Assembly: GCF_014274685.1 (NCBI RefSeq)
Contig: NZ_CP060393.1
Span: forward strand, 744,001-808,000
DNA from: Edaphobacter sp. 4G125
GTDB taxonomy: Bacteria; Acidobacteriota; Terriglobia; Terriglobales; Acidobacteriaceae
Length of the DNA: 64,000 bases
Direction: 5' to 3'
Positions 7,814-18,037 of the stretch are shown here, piece by piece (within the stretch, counting starts at the first letter, position 1; every line of letters begins with the position of its first letter). The translations under genes and the position numbers were made by a program. The notes below the pieces were generated by a model. The model saw only the letters and a program-made list of their open reading frames with translations. It was not told where the DNA came from and ran no database searches.

Positions 7814-10162
7814 ATGAAGATGTTGGGATATGTGCTGGCAGGATTTATGGCCAGCGGAGTCGCCGCCGCCCAGGTTGCCGCAGTTAAAAATTCTTCGGCG
7901 AGTATCGCCACAGAACAGGATGCAGCAGCAGGCGCTGGGCGAAGGCCAATGACCTTTGCTGATCTGCAACGAATGAAACGATTGGGCGATCCGCAAATCT
8001 CCCCTTCAGGCAAATGGGTGATGTTCTCTGCTGTCGATGTTGATCTTGCCGCGAACACCAAGGTCTCGCATCTCTGGGTGGTTCCTCTGGCGGGTGGGCG
8101 AGAGCAACAGTTGACGTTCTGGAAAGAGGGCGAGAGCGAAGGCCGCTTCTCCCCGGACGGAAAACATGTTGCGTTTATTTCAGTGGACGGTGGCACGTCT
8201 GCGCAGATCTATCTTGCCGATTGGAATGAGGCCGAAGGCAAACTGGGAACTCCGCGGCAGCTGACCCATGTAAGCACCGAGGCGGATGGGCCGGTCTGGT
8301 CGCCGGACTCGCAACGGATTTTGTTTGTTTCGCGAGTGTATCCGGAGTGCAGCGAAGAGGAGTCATGGCTTGACGAAGAAAACTGCAATAAACGCCGTGA
8401 TGAGGCAACGGCGAAGAATCCCGTAAAGGCGATGACCTTCGACCATCTTCTGTATCGGCATTGGGACTCCTATATTGGTCCGAAGCGAAGCCACGTACTC
8501 GTGGTGAATGCAACGGATGGAAATGGTGTGCGCGATCTTACACCGAAGCGATGGATCGGAGATGCAGAGGCGCCGGTATTCTCGTTGGGCGGGCCTGTAG
8601 GGTATGCATGGGCTCCTGATTCGCATGAGATCGCCTTTGTCACCAATCTGGATGCGGTGCCAGCGGCAAGTACGAACAACGATGTCTTTACGCTGCGGCT
8701 GGATGAAGCCGGTGTGCGGCCGATAAAGATCTCGATCTCACCGGGGAGCGACGACGCTCCAGCGTATTCACCGGATGGGAGCTGGCTGGCGTTCCGCTCG
8801 CAGGCTCGCGCAGGATATGAGAGCGATCGTTTTCGGTTGATGGTGTATGACCGGAGCAAGCCAGCGGGTCAGCCAGAAAGCGAATCGACAAGTCAGAAGG
8901 TGAGCGAACCAGCGCGACCAGTAAGTCAGCGAGGCAGGCTGTCGACGGTGCGACGCGCGGTCGAGGCGACTGAGATGAAGGGGCCGTTGCGGGAGCTGCT
9001 GCCGAAGCTCGATCTCTGGGTGGATGAGTTTACGTGGGCTCCCGACTCGAAGACGATCTACTTCGTCAGCGAGGAGATGGGCGAGGCCAATGTGCTCTCG
9101 GTGCAGGTGGACCTGCCAGAAGCAACGGCGATTGCGAACAAGGCGGAGTATGGCGATCTGAAGGTCTCCCCCGATGGTCGGACGATTGTAACTTCGATGA
9201 TGACGGTGCGGAGTCCAGCGGCGATCTCGGCGATTCCGTTGGATACGGAGGGTCACGGCGGCGCTCCGGTGGTGCGACTGACACATATGAACGATGCTGT
9301 GCTGAGCCAGCTCGATCTGCCACGCATGGAAAGCTTCATGTTCCCGGGCGCGGAGAGCACGGCGGTACAAGGTTTTCTGCTGCGCCCGCCAGGATTCGAT
9401 GCGACGAAGAAGTATCCCATGAAGTTTCTGATTCATGGTGGCCCACAAGGGGCTTGGGGAGATGCGTGGAGCTATCGTTGGAACCCAGAACTGATGGCTG
9501 CAAGCGGATACGTGGTGGTGATGATCAACCCTCGTGGTTCGACGGGCTACGGGCAGTCCTTTATTGATGGAGTGAATGGCGATTGGGGAGGTAAACCATA
9601 CATCGACCTGATGAAGGGATTGGACTATGTCGAACAGCACTATAGCTTCGTCGATAAGACGCGGGAGTGCGCGCTGGGCGGCAGCTACGGCGGCTACATG
9701 GCCAACTGGATTCTGACTCACACGAATCGTTTTGCCTGCATCGTGACGCACGACGGCATGTTCAATCCGCAAAGCGCCTACGGCACAACCGAAGAACTAT
9801 GGTTCAACGAGTGGGAGTTCCGCGCGCCGGGAGATAAAGAACCTGGACAGCCGTGGCGATATTCTGATCGACCCGTGGCCAACGATCCCTTCCGCAAATG
9901 GTCACCGCTGCTTTCTATTAAGAATGCGAAGACTCCGACGCTGGTGATTCATGGTCAGAAGGATTACCGTCTGGATGTAAGCGAGGGTTTCCAGCTCTTT
10001 ACTGCGCTGCAGCGGTTGAATGTGCCTTCACGGATGCTCTATTTCCCGGATGAGGGCCACTGGGTGCTGAAACCCAAAAACTCGCAACGGTGGTACGAAG
10101 AGGTTGGCGAGTGGTGCGACCGTTGGACGAGGTCCAACACATACTCCAGCGCGGTGCAGTAA
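7814..10162 (+). CDS. Exported S9 family prolyl-oligopeptidase-like peptidase
   Basis: The 782-residue product has a signal peptide (GYVLAGFMASGVAAAQ), then repeats of the TolB/DPP-like beta-propeller (SPSGKWVMFSAVD, SPDGKHVAFIS, SPDSQRILFVS, APDSHEIAFVT, SPDGSWLAFRS), then an alpha/beta-hydrolase domain. The catalytic triad can be read as Ser624 in GGSYGGYM, Asp717 in HGQKDYRLDV and His749 in DEGHWV. S9 peptidases of the acylaminoacyl-peptidase/DPP group release dipeptides or blocked residues from short peptides. The stop codon TAA overlaps the ATG of recX by one base, so the two genes are translationally coupled although their jobs are unrelated. Confidence 0.9.
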   Translation: MKMLGYVLAGFMASGVAAAQVAAVKNSSASIATEQDAAAGAGRRPMTFADLQRMKRLGDPQISPSGKWVMFSAVDVDLAANTKVSHLWVVPLAGGREQQLTFWKEGESEGRFSPDGKHVAFISVDGGTSAQIYLADWNEAEGKLGTPRQLTHVSTEADGPVWSPDSQRILFVSRVYPECSEEESWLDEENCNKRRDEATAKNPVKAMTFDHLLYRHWDSYIGPKRSHVLVVNATDGNGVRDLTPKRWIGDAEAPVFSLGGPVGYAWAPDSHEIAFVTNLDAVPAASTNNDVFTLRLDEAGVRPIKISISPGSDDAPAYSPDGSWLAFRSQARAGYESDRFRLMVYDRSKPAGQPESESTSQKVSEPARPVSQRGRLSTVRRAVEATEMKGPLRELLPKLDLWVDEFTWAPDSKTIYFVSEEMGEANVLSVQVDLPEATAIANKAEYGDLKVSPDGRTIVTSMMTVRSPAAISAIPLDTEGHGGAPVVRLTHMNDAVLSQLDLPRMESFMFPGAESTAVQGFLLRPPGFDATKKYPMKFLIHGGPQGAWGDAWSYRWNPELMAASGYVVVMINPRGSTGYGQSFIDGVNGDWGGKPYIDLMKGLDYVEQHYSFVDKTRECALGGSYGGYMANWILTHTNRFACIVTHDGMFNPQSAYGTTEELWFNEWEFRAPGDKEPGQPWRYSDRPVANDPFRKWSPLLSIKNAKTPTLVIHGQKDYRLDVSEGFQLFTALQRLNVPSRMLYFPDEGHWVLKPKNSQRWYEEVGEWCDRWTRSNTYSSAVQ

Positions 10163-10713
10163 TGGCGTTCTCACGATCAAAGAAGAAAAAAGAACCGCTC
10201 AACGAGGCGGAGTTGCTTGAGTATGCGGTCAATGCGCTGGCTCGCAAGATGCGAACTGTACGCGACCTGAAGCGATTGATGCGGACTCGTGTCGAAGAGG
10301 GCGAGGCCGGTGAACGCCTGATGGATCGCGTGGTCACTCGGTTGAAGGAGCTGAATTACCTTAGCGATACTCGCTTCGCTGCGGACTACACGCGACTGCG
10401 TAAAGAGAATGAGAAGTTCGGTCAAAGACGTGTCCGGCAGGACCTTGTGCAGAAGGGAGTGCATAAAGACTTGATTGCCTCGACACTGGCCACCGCCTAT
10501 GAAGACGTCGACGAGGTTGAGCTGGCCCGGGCATATATCGCACGCAAGCGTATGAAGCGCCCTGAAGGAGAGGATGCGAAAAAACAAGCAGCACGTGTGA
10601 TGGGAAGGCTGATGCGCGCGGGATTCTCCCCTGGAACGATCTATAAAGTGTTGCGTTCATGGGAGATCGATGTGGATGAGATCGATGAGCCGGTGATGGA
10701 CGAAGAAGCCTGA
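10162..10713 (+). CDS. recX: Regulatory protein RecX
   Basis: RecX binds RecA filaments and limits their extension. The 183-residue product shows the three-helix repeats typical of the family (ALARKMRTVRDLKRLMRTR, VVTRLKELNYLSDTRFAADY, KFGQRRVRQDLVQKGV, GRLMRAGFSPGTIYKVLRSW). I chose the ATG at 10162, which overlaps the peptidase stop (TAATG). A longer frame back to 10090 would run through the peptidase coding region and has no support. RecA is not in the window. Confidence 0.85.
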   Translation: MAFSRSKKKKEPLNEAELLEYAVNALARKMRTVRDLKRLMRTRVEEGEAGERLMDRVVTRLKELNYLSDTRFAADYTRLRKENEKFGQRRVRQDLVQKGVHKDLIASTLATAYEDVDEVELARAYIARKRMKRPEGEDAKKQAARVMGRLMRAGFSPGTIYKVLRSWEIDVDEIDEPVMDEEA

Positions 10714-10733
10714 TCGATATATTACCTGGTTCG

Positions 10734-10925
10734 CTAGATGGCTCGCAGGACGCGAGCCGGAAGGAAGAAGAGTGCAGCGATTAATTCGAAAGCACCGCCC
10801 ACGACGATTCCAACCAATCGGAATGGCAATAGCAGCAGCCAGATCAGTGGATAAAGCAGTACGGCGGCAATTGCAATCGGCCAGCAGGTAACGAGCAGAA
10901 GACAGAAGAGGAGTAGTTTCAGCAT
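10734..10925 (-). CDS. 63-residue hydrophobic membrane protein
   Basis: The product is almost entirely hydrophobic, with two membrane segments separated by a short proline-containing turn (LLYPLIWLLLLPFRLVG), ending FLPARVLRAI. A GGAGAG Shine-Dalgarno sequence stands about 8 nt before the ATG at 10925, which supports expression. I do not recognise a function. It is convergent with recX and divergent from the 10998 gene. Confidence 0.6.
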   Translation of the reverse strand: MLKLLLFCLLLVTCWPIAIAAVLLYPLIWLLLLPFRLVGIVVGGAFELIAALFFLPARVLRAI

Positions 10926-10997
10926 TGGTATATCTCTCCTATGCTCGATTACGCCTGCGGCCGGTGAAAAGTTCCCGCACCGTAAAATGAGAGCGCA

Positions 10998-11906
10998 ATG
11001 GAAGATCTGGACCGCATTGTGGCGGTGGACTGGTCAGGGCGCATCGATGCGGCAGGACAGCGCAGGCATATTTGGGCAGGCATCTGGAGCGCGGGTAAGG
11101 TATCGCTCGAAGCGGGGCGCACTCGTGAGGAGCTGATCGAATGGCTGATCGCAATGTCGCGAGAGACCCCGCGAATGGTGGTGAGCTTCGACTGCTGTTT
11201 CAGCTTCCCGGCCTGGTTCCTGACGGAGCATGGCTGCGTCACGGTTTTTGAATTCTGGAAGAAAGTAGCCGAAGGCCAGGGAGAACGGTGGCTGGCGCGT
11301 GAGTGTAAGGAGATCGAACGCGATGTGCGATTCTGGGGCGCTCCTCACAAGCGGCCTGAGGAGTTCTGCGGCGAGAATCTGCATCGCATGTTGCGGCTGA
11401 CCGATGTCGATAACAAGGTGACTCCAAAGCTGATGGGGGAAGACCCGGAACGAGCCGCAAAGGTGAAAGGGATTACTCCGAAGTCGCCATTCCAGATCGG
11501 AGGATCGGGCAGCGTCGGGACAGGAAGCTTGCGGGCGATGCCGTTCCTGCTGCGCATGTGGCAGTCGGGGTTTCGAGTGTGGCCTTTCGAGTCGGCTCGG
11601 CTTGAAGGGGTGAAGCCTCAACCGTTGGTGGTGGAGATGTATACGCGACTGATGACAGGTGCGGTCGCGAAGAGTAATGAGACAGCTCGGAAAAATTATT
11701 TAGCTGCGAAGCGAAAGATGGATTCGCTTTATTCGGGACTGGGGCGAAACGTAATGCAAAAGGCCCAGACCAGCGAAGACGCCTTCGACGCTCTGGTCAG
11801 TGTGCTTGAGATGGCTCGCTGGTCCGGTGAGTTTGCGAGATTGAAGGCGACAAAGGATGATGCGCTGCGGTTAGAGGGCATTACCTGGCGGCCGAGAATC
11901 CGCTAG
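10998..11906 (+). CDS. DUF429-like RNase H-fold protein
   Basis: The 302-residue product starts with a strand carrying an acidic residue (DRIVAVDWSGRIDA), has a second conserved acidic strand (RMVVSFDCCFSFPAWF), and a late DAFDALVSVLEMARW helix. Together these suggest an RNase H-like fold of the DUF429 type, in which acidic residues coordinate metal. No biochemical role is established that I can name. The ATG at 10998 opens 11 residues before the first strand's catalytic-type aspartate. alaS follows after 44 bp on the same strand. Confidence 0.5.
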   Translation: MEDLDRIVAVDWSGRIDAAGQRRHIWAGIWSAGKVSLEAGRTREELIEWLIAMSRETPRMVVSFDCCFSFPAWFLTEHGCVTVFEFWKKVAEGQGERWLARECKEIERDVRFWGAPHKRPEEFCGENLHRMLRLTDVDNKVTPKLMGEDPERAAKVKGITPKSPFQIGGSGSVGTGSLRAMPFLLRMWQSGFRVWPFESARLEGVKPQPLVVEMYTRLMTGAVAKSNETARKNYLAAKRKMDSLYSGLGRNVMQKAQTSEDAFDALVSVLEMARWSGEFARLKATKDDALRLEGITWRPRIR

Positions 11907-11950
11907 ACCCGATAAATCCGATTCCTACACGCTGATAAACTTAAATTTCT

Positions 11951-14632
11951 ATGAGCTACAGGTCAGGAAGCCAGATTCGCGAAGATTTTCTGCGGTTTTT
12001 TGAGGGCAAGGGACACCGTCGAGTGCACTCGTCCTCGCTCGTTCCCGCAAACGATCCCACGTTGCTGTTTACCAACGCAGGAATGAACCAGTTCAAGGAT
12101 GTCTTCCTGGGCCTGGAGAAGCGCGATTATGCTCGCGCCACGACCTCGCAGAAATGTGTGCGCGCCGGTGGCAAGCATAACGATCTGGAGAACGTCGGCT
12201 TCACCCGCCGTCACCACACCTTCTTCGAGATGCTGGGGAACTTCAGCTTTGGCGACTATTTCAAGAAGGACGCCATCGCATACGCATGGGAGCTTCTGAC
12301 CTCGAAGGATTGGTTCGGGATCGACCCCGCGAAGTTGTACGTCACGATTTTTGAAGGTGATGAAGGTGTGCCTCGTGACGCTGAGGCCTACCAGTTCTGG
12401 CTCGACGCTGGCGTTCCCGCTGAGCGCATCTTCGAAATGGGGGCAAAGGACAACTTCTGGGCGATGGGCGATACCGGTCCGTGCGGTCCTTGTAGTGAGA
12501 TCTATTATGACCTCGGCCAGGCTGCGGGAGAAGATCCTTCGGTCAATAAGTCCTTTGGTGAAGACGAACAGCGTTATGTCGAAATCTGGAACCTTGTCTT
12601 CATGCAGTTCGACCGCACGATCACTTCTAGTGGCCCGCTGCTCACTCCGTTGCCGAAGCCGTCGATCGATACCGGCATGGGCCTTGAGCGCATCGCATGT
12701 GTACTGCAGGGAGTTCTTTCGAACTTTGAGACCGATCTGTTCACGCCATTGATTAAGCGCGCCGAGCAATTAACTGGACACAAGGTTCAACCAGACCATG
12801 AGGTTGACGATCGTTCCCAGGCTTCTTTGCGCATCATCGCTGACCATGCGCGAGCAGCGACGTTTCTCATCTCCGACGGTGTTCTTCCTTCGAACGAAGG
12901 GCGCGGTTATGTGCTGCGTAAGATCATGCGCCGGGGCATCCGTCATGGCCGTTTGCTGGGGCAGGAGAAGCCCTTCATGCACGAAATGGTCTATGCCGTT
13001 CGTGATGAGATGGCCGCGGCCTATCCGGAACTGAAGGAATCTGCGGATCGTGTGACAAAGGTGGTGCTTGCTGAAGAACAGCAGTTTGCACGCTCCCTGG
13101 AGCTTGGTCTGCGCAACATGACCGAGGAGACGCTGCGCGACGGTGTGAAGGCATTCAGCCTCTACGAGACCTTCGGTATGCCGCTCGACTTCATGGTCGA
13201 TGCTGCTCGTGACGCAGGCATTCAGTTCGATATGGATGGCTTCGAGCGCGCTCGCTCCGAAGAGCAGGCCCGCGCCCGCGCATCGTGGAAGGGCGGCTCA
13301 CAGAAGACGGCGGCTCCGGTGTATCGCGAACTCGCCAAGACCGAGTTCGAAGGCTACTCATCGCTGAAGGTTGAAGGCGCGAAGATTCTCGCGCTGGTTA
13401 AGGATGGCGTTGGCGTGCCGGAGCTGAAAGCTGGAGAACAGGGCGAGGCCGTGCTCGATGCGACCAGCTTCTATGCGGACTCGGGCGGTCAGGTCGGTGA
13501 CACTGGCTGGCTGTACTCGGATGACCACAACACCATCGTCGCCGATGTCTACGGAGCGACCAAGCCGGTGCAGGGTGTCTTCGCTCATAAGGTGAAGGTC
13601 CGGCAGACGCTGGCGGTTGGCGACACGGTCGACACTGTTGTGAATGCGGAGAATCGTCGCTCCACCGAGCGCAATCATACTGGAACTCATCTGCTGCACG
13701 CCGCTTTGCGCGAGGTTCTTGGCAAGCACGTCAAGCAGGCTGGCTCGCTGAACGATGCGACGCGCCTGCGGTTCGACTTCTCGCACTTCACCGGTGTCGC
13801 GGAGGAAGAGCTTGAGCAGATCGAGAACATCATTAACCAACAGGTTTTCGCCAACACCAAAGTCGAAACCCTGGTCGATGTTCCTATCGATGTAGCCGTC
13901 AACGAACTTGGCGCGATGGCACTCTTCGGTGAAAAGTACGGCGAACGCGTTCGCGTGGTGAAGATTGGCGATTTCTCCACCGAGCTCTGCGGAGGAACCC
14001 ATACGTCAGCGACGGGTGAGATCGGAGTGCTCAAGCTGGTGGGCGAAAGCTCTGTCTCCTCCGGTGTCCGTCGTGTTGAAGCGGTCAGCGGAACGGGTGC
14101 GCTCAGCGAGTTCCGGCGCGGCTTCGATGTCGCCCGAGTGGTCGGACAGGTAGTGGGCGCAACCAGCGCGGCTCCTGCGGATGCTCTTCGCCAGCGACTC
14201 GCCTCGCAGGAAGAAGAGATGAAGAAGCTGCGCCGCGAGCTTGAGCAGATGCGGATGAAGTCGGCTTCAGCAGCCGTCTCCGACGCAGCCTCCTCCGCAG
14301 TTGAGGTGAAGGGCGTCAAGGTTCTTGCGCAGCGCGTCGATGCGCTCGATAAGAGCCAGATGCGCAACCTCGTCGACGAGCTGCGTGGCAAGCTGGGTTC
14401 CGGTGTCGTGGTGCTGGGCGCTGCGGCCGATGGCAAGGTCTCGCTGATCGTCGGAGTTACAAAAGATCTGACTGGCAAGGTGCAGGCAGGCAAAGTAGTT
14501 AGTCAGCTTGCAGCTTTGGTAGGCGGCAAGGGAGGCGGAAGGCCTGACCTCGCCGAAGCCGGCGGGAGCGATGCTGGCGCGCTCGATGGTGCCTTGTCTA
14601 AGGCGTCTTCTGTTGTTGAAGGTTTGTTATAG
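11951..14632 (+). CDS. alaS: Alanyl-tRNA synthetase
   Basis: AlaS charges tRNA-Ala and edits mischarged Ser/Gly. The 893-residue product has the class II core ([60 protein letters not shown]), the tRNA-recognition helical region, and the editing domain with zinc ligands HTGTH (His576, His580) and CGGTH (Cys680, His684). The C-terminal oligomerisation domain starts with a coiled coil ([20 protein letters not shown]) and ends [14 protein letters not shown]...LDGAL. The length is normal for a bacterial AlaS. A clear terminator follows. Confidence 0.97.
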   Translation: MSYRSGSQIREDFLRFFEGKGHRRVHSSSLVPANDPTLLFTNAGMNQFKDVFLGLEKRDYARATTSQKCVRAGGKHNDLENVGFTRRHHTFFEMLGNFSFGDYFKKDAIAYAWELLTSKDWFGIDPAKLYVTIFEGDEGVPRDAEAYQFWLDAGVPAERIFEMGAKDNFWAMGDTGPCGPCSEIYYDLGQAAGEDPSVNKSFGEDEQRYVEIWNLVFMQFDRTITSSGPLLTPLPKPSIDTGMGLERIACVLQGVLSNFETDLFTPLIKRAEQLTGHKVQPDHEVDDRSQASLRIIADHARAATFLISDGVLPSNEGRGYVLRKIMRRGIRHGRLLGQEKPFMHEMVYAVRDEMAAAYPELKESADRVTKVVLAEEQQFARSLELGLRNMTEETLRDGVKAFSLYETFGMPLDFMVDAARDAGIQFDMDGFERARSEEQARARASWKGGSQKTAAPVYRELAKTEFEGYSSLKVEGAKILALVKDGVGVPELKAGEQGEAVLDATSFYADSGGQVGDTGWLYSDDHNTIVADVYGATKPVQGVFAHKVKVRQTLAVGDTVDTVVNAENRRSTERNHTGTHLLHAALREVLGKHVKQAGSLNDATRLRFDFSHFTGVAEEELEQIENIINQQVFANTKVETLVDVPIDVAVNELGAMALFGEKYGERVRVVKIGDFSTELCGGTHTSATGEIGVLKLVGESSVSSGVRRVEAVSGTGALSEFRRGFDVARVVGQVVGATSAAPADALRQRLASQEEEMKKLRRELEQMRMKSASAAVSDAASSAVEVKGVKVLAQRVDALDKSQMRNLVDELRGKLGSGVVVLGAAADGKVSLIVGVTKDLTGKVQAGKVVSQLAALVGGKGGGRPDLAEAGGSDAGALDGALSKASSVVEGLL

Positions 14633-14651
14633 ATTCTTTGTAATGCAGGTG

Positions 14652-14691
14652 ATCGGGACGAAGAGCGGTCTTCGTCCCGATTATTTTTTAT
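14652..14691 (+). terminator. Rho-independent terminator after alaS
   Basis: ATCGGGACGAAG at 14652-14663 pairs perfectly with CTTCGTCCCGAT at 14670-14681 around a 6-nt loop, followed by a T-rich run (TATTTTTTAT). It begins 19 bp after the alaS stop. Confidence 0.92.
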
Positions 14692-14789
14692 AGGAAAAGT
14701 TGCGCTGGTTTTGTGGGGGTATCGCAGGGAGTACCGCCTGAGTTTTCACACAGAGGAGCGGTCACCCGACCTCTTAAACTGAAGTTGCG

Positions 14790-17051
14790 ATGTTGGTGTG
14801 CAAGAAGCTGCGGGGTCTCGGGGTATGGTGTGCTGTTTGCGCAGCAGGACTAAGTTGTGCCAGTGCCATTGCTGCAAAGCCCTCGAAGACGAGAGGTTCT
14901 GCGCAGAAGCGTGTTGTTGAACTGACTCCGTGGGAGAAAGCCTCACAGGGACGCGATACGCTGGAGGCGATTCCGCATAACAACCGCAAGCGTGCTGACT
15001 ATACGCGCGCAATGGACCGGTTCCGCGATATCTATCATCAGAATCCCGGAAACAAGTATGCACCCCCTGCTGTAAATGCTGTGGCTGAGTTGCTGGCTGA
15101 GCAGGGACGCGATCTCAACGACACCAAGAGTCTGAAGGATGCCATCGCGCAGTATGAATTTCTTCGAAGCCAGTATCCTGGCAGTTCGCTGCGCGTGAAT
15201 GCTTTGCTGGCCGAGGCGCAGATTTATGAGAATGATCTGCATGACTCCGCTGGGGCAAAGGAAAAATATGCACTCTTCGTTAAGCTGTATCCGCGAAGCG
15301 AGCGGATCGAAGAGGCAAAGGCAGGTCTGGCATCGTTGAAGGCCGGGAATAAGACGCAGGCATCAGCGAGCAGCGAACCGCGAATTACGAAACGCCATAC
15401 GAGAGAGACGCAGAGTAAAGAGCCTGCTATGTCTTCTCGTGATGCGGGTATGAGTTCGCTTGCTCCGATGCCGACGACCGCTGCTGCTGCGAGCAATTCA
15501 CAGCCACGTCGCAGTACAGCGATTCCTGTGAGTTCGAACACAGATCAAAACCAGCCGACAGCTGCAGCCACCAATTCCGGTATCCAAAACGGACCATCGC
15601 ATGTGGCTTCTATGACCAGTCGGCATGGCTTTGCGCAGGTTTCGGGAATCCGTCACTGGTCGACCCCGAACTATACGCGCGTGGCAATTGATCTTGGGGA
15701 CGACGTGACCTATGAGGCTGCGCGCGTTCCGAATCCTGATCGCATTTATTTCGATCTTCACGATGCACGGCTGGCGCAGGATCTCGTCGGCAAAAACTTT
15801 ACCGTAACCGACGATGGTTTTCTCAAGCGGATTCGTGCTGCACAATTCTCGAACGACGTCACCCGCGTCGTCCTGGATGTGAACGATGTTACGGAGTACT
15901 CGGCGTTTCTATTGCCGAACCCCTATCGCCTCATCATCGACATTCACGGCAAGGGACAATCGACACAGATTGCTACTAACAACCCTGAGCCTCAACCGCA
16001 GACGAACACTGCTAATGTTCCGGCTCCAAGAACTGCACCGGATGACAAACCATCTTCGCGGCGTCCTGTGCCGAACTCTGTGGCGACGAACAATGCTGGT
16101 GCGACAACCGAAGTGGCATCTCTGAGCGATCAACCCGGCAAGATCGAGGCAACGAAGGCCCCCACCTCGAATCCAATCGCTGTGGTTTCAAGCGCGCACG
16201 CAGACGATGCGGACAGCTCTTCCTCAAACGCGGCTCGCAGAAGCCGTCGTGGTAAAGCTGCAGCGACCAATCCGGCGACACCCGCGCGTGCGGCCGTTCC
16301 TACAGCCGATGGAGAGACTTCGCTGGTGCGCGCTCTCGGCCTCAAGATCGGCAGAATCGTGATCGATGCCGGTCACGGCGGTCACGACTCTGGAACCATT
16401 GGAGTCGATGGCCTGCAGGAGAAGGACGTTGTGCTCGACGTAGCGCTGCGACTGGGTAAGCTACTGCATGAACGACTTGGCGCCGAGATCATCTATACGC
16501 GCTCGGACGACACCTTTATCCCGCTCGAGACGCGCACTGCGATTGCGAACAAGGCACAGGCCGACCTGTTTCTCTCAATCCATGCCAACTCTTCGCGTGA
16601 CCCCAGTGCTCGTGGAGTCGAGACCTACTACCTGAACTTCACCTCGCAGCCGGACGCTCTGGAAGTGGCCGCTCGTGAGAACGCGGTGAGCGACCAATCA
16701 ATCCATCAACTGAGCGATCTGGTTAAGAAGATCACCTTGAAGGACAAGATCGACGAGTCCCGCGAGTTTGCTTCCAACGTAGAAGAGAACCTCTATGCGG
16801 GGCTTCAGCGTGGAAACGCCGGGCTGAAGAATCGCGGAGTTAAGAAGGCTCCCTTTGTGGTGCTGATCGGAGCGAACATGCCTTCGATCCTCGCAGAGAT
16901 CTCATTCGTGACGAATCCGCGGGATGCGGAGCAGCTTCGCCAGCCGGAGTACCGGCAAAGGGTTGCGGAGAGCCTCTATAAGGGAGTCGAGAAGTATGAG
17001 GCCGGTCTAAGCGGCACTCGTACTCCTGTAGAGCGGGCCAGCACGAGATAG
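14790..17051 (+). CDS. N-acetylmuramoyl-L-alanine amidase (TPR-AMIN-Amidase_3)
   Basis: This exported enzyme cleaves the amide between MurNAc and the stem peptide, as AmiA/B/C do at septation. It has a signal peptide (to about residue 30), a TPR/outer-membrane-assembly-like helical region (about 45-180: YTRAMDRFRDIYHQNPGNKYAP...), a low-complexity linker, an AMIN domain (about 280-390, ISGIRHWSTPNYTRVAIDL-like) and a second linker. The C-terminal Amidase_3 domain has zinc ligands His529 (DAGHGG), Glu544 and His598 (SIHANS) and catalytic Glu703 (AEISF). At 753 residues it is much longer than E. coli AmiC because of the TPR region and linkers. Confidence 0.92.
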   Translation: MLVCKKLRGLGVWCAVCAAGLSCASAIAAKPSKTRGSAQKRVVELTPWEKASQGRDTLEAIPHNNRKRADYTRAMDRFRDIYHQNPGNKYAPPAVNAVAELLAEQGRDLNDTKSLKDAIAQYEFLRSQYPGSSLRVNALLAEAQIYENDLHDSAGAKEKYALFVKLYPRSERIEEAKAGLASLKAGNKTQASASSEPRITKRHTRETQSKEPAMSSRDAGMSSLAPMPTTAAAASNSQPRRSTAIPVSSNTDQNQPTAAATNSGIQNGPSHVASMTSRHGFAQVSGIRHWSTPNYTRVAIDLGDDVTYEAARVPNPDRIYFDLHDARLAQDLVGKNFTVTDDGFLKRIRAAQFSNDVTRVVLDVNDVTEYSAFLLPNPYRLIIDIHGKGQSTQIATNNPEPQPQTNTANVPAPRTAPDDKPSSRRPVPNSVATNNAGATTEVASLSDQPGKIEATKAPTSNPIAVVSSAHADDADSSSSNAARRSRRGKAAATNPATPARAAVPTADGETSLVRALGLKIGRIVIDAGHGGHDSGTIGVDGLQEKDVVLDVALRLGKLLHERLGAEIIYTRSDDTFIPLETRTAIANKAQADLFLSIHANSSRDPSARGVETYYLNFTSQPDALEVAARENAVSDQSIHQLSDLVKKITLKDKIDESREFASNVEENLYAGLQRGNAGLKNRGVKKAPFVVLIGANMPSILAEISFVTNPRDAEQLRQPEYRQRVAESLYKGVEKYEAGLSGTRTPVERASTR

Positions 17052-17068
17052 CACCCCCTTGTTTTTCA

Positions 17069-17168
17069 CGCAAAGTATTCTAAAGCAAAGACTTATTGGT
17101 GGACTTCTGCCGCAAAGTATTCGAAATAAATAAGTTAGATGTCAAAATATAGATAAGCAAGGACTTAG
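17069..17168 (+). repeat. Three degenerate direct repeats (CGCAAAGTATTC family)
   Basis: The 443-bp gap after the amidase gene begins with CGCAAAGTATTCTAAAGCAA at 17069, CGCAAAGTATTCGAAATAAA at 17111, and a weaker copy at about 17141 (GTCAAAATATAGATAAGCAA), each ending in an ACTTA/AGTTAG-like tail. The spacing is 42 then 30 bp. Short repeats of this kind are dispersed between genes in terriglobial genomes. The remainder of the gap to 17344 holds no gene that I can support. Confidence 0.55.
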
Positions 17169-17344
17169 CTTAGAGATAAAGCAGGCCCATTCGACTTTGC
17201 TCCGTTGCGGAATGACAACGATTCGGGCCCCTTCTTCTATTGTATGGAATGGAACGGGGTGATTCTGCAATTGGTATCTCGTTCAGGATCATAGAGTTGG
17301 GCGAAGTTAGGGCTTGACAGGTTTTGATCCTGGAAAAATGCTGA

Positions 17345-17440
17345 CCCTCAGTGGTTAAAGCCGCTTCCCGGCTTCGCGCAGTCAATCGGGGATTTCTCCG
17401 CTTCGGTCCTGTGGGCCTTCGGTCGAAATGGCATTCGGGA
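17345..17440 (+). repeat. Dispersed intergenic repeat, copy A (GGGGATTTCTCC...TTCGGTCGAAATG)
   Basis: This stretch contains GGGGATTTCTCCGCTTCGGT followed about 10 bp later by CTTCGGTCGAAATGGCATTC. Essentially the same words in the same order occur at 21911-21958. It precedes the end of the dihydrofolate-reductase-like gene and shows no coding signal of its own. Confidence 0.6.
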
Positions 17441-17494
17441 AGGTGCTGGCAGCATCGCTTAGACACTTGTGTCGTGATGGTTCCCAGAGACAGA

Positions 17495-18037
17495 TTATTT
17501 AGGGTTGATGATTTCGTACTCGCTCTGAACGAGGCCGTTGGGGTAATGTCGGGTCGCGATGTGGTTAAGAAGGAGGTCGGTGGGGAGAGAGCCGAAGAGT
17601 GGAATGCCTTCTCCAATGAGGACAGGGACGCGGGTAATGGTGAGGTTCTGGATAAGGCCGGCACTCAGGAAGCGCTGCACGGTGACGCCGCCGTCGACAT
17701 AGAGGTGTTGGGCTCCGCTGGCGGCGAGTCTAGCGACGATTTCGGAGGGAGGGCCGGACATCTGTTCGACCGTGTCCTTCGGTACGCCGGGCAGGGTGGA
17801 GAGATTGAGATGCGTGCTGCTTAGGACGACGACGCGCTTTGTGCCGTAGGGCCAGGGCGGTGTGAAGCTTAGGACGAATTCGAAGGTCTTGCGGCCGATG
17901 ACGATGGTGTCGACCTGAGCGATGAACTCCTCATAGCCATGGGGTTCGCTGCCTCCGCGCTCGAGGAAGTCGAGACCGCCATCTAGCCTCGCAATGAAGC
18001 CATCGACGCTGGTTCCAACAAAGACCGAGGCTTTCAT
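17495..18037 (-). CDS. Dihydrofolate reductase / RibD C-terminal family protein
   Basis: The 180-residue product has the family's KASVFVGTSVDGFIARLDGGLDFL start, the VDTIVIGRKTFEFV helix-strand, KRVVVLSS, and the nucleotide-binding HLYVDGGVTVQRFLSAGLI stretch, followed by VPVLIGEGIPLFG. This is the stand-alone YyaP-like branch of the DHFR/RibD-reductase superfamily, which binds NADPH. The true substrate is usually unknown, and the family is distinct from essential FolA. The ATG at 18037 directly precedes the first strand. Confidence 0.85.
   Translation of the reverse strand: MKASVFVGTSVDGFIARLDGGLDFLERGGSEPHGYEEFIAQVDTIVIGRKTFEFVLSFTPPWPYGTKRVVVLSSTHLNLSTLPGVPKDTVEQMSGPPSEIVARLAASGAQHLYVDGGVTVQRFLSAGLIQNLTITRVPVLIGEGIPLFGSLPTDLLLNHIATRHYPNGLVQSEYEIINPK

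Noticed and set aside
8768-9772. 334-residue minus-strand ORF opposite the S9 peptidase
   Set aside because: Histidine/arginine-rich antisense translation with no motif. The plus strand has a full catalytic triad.
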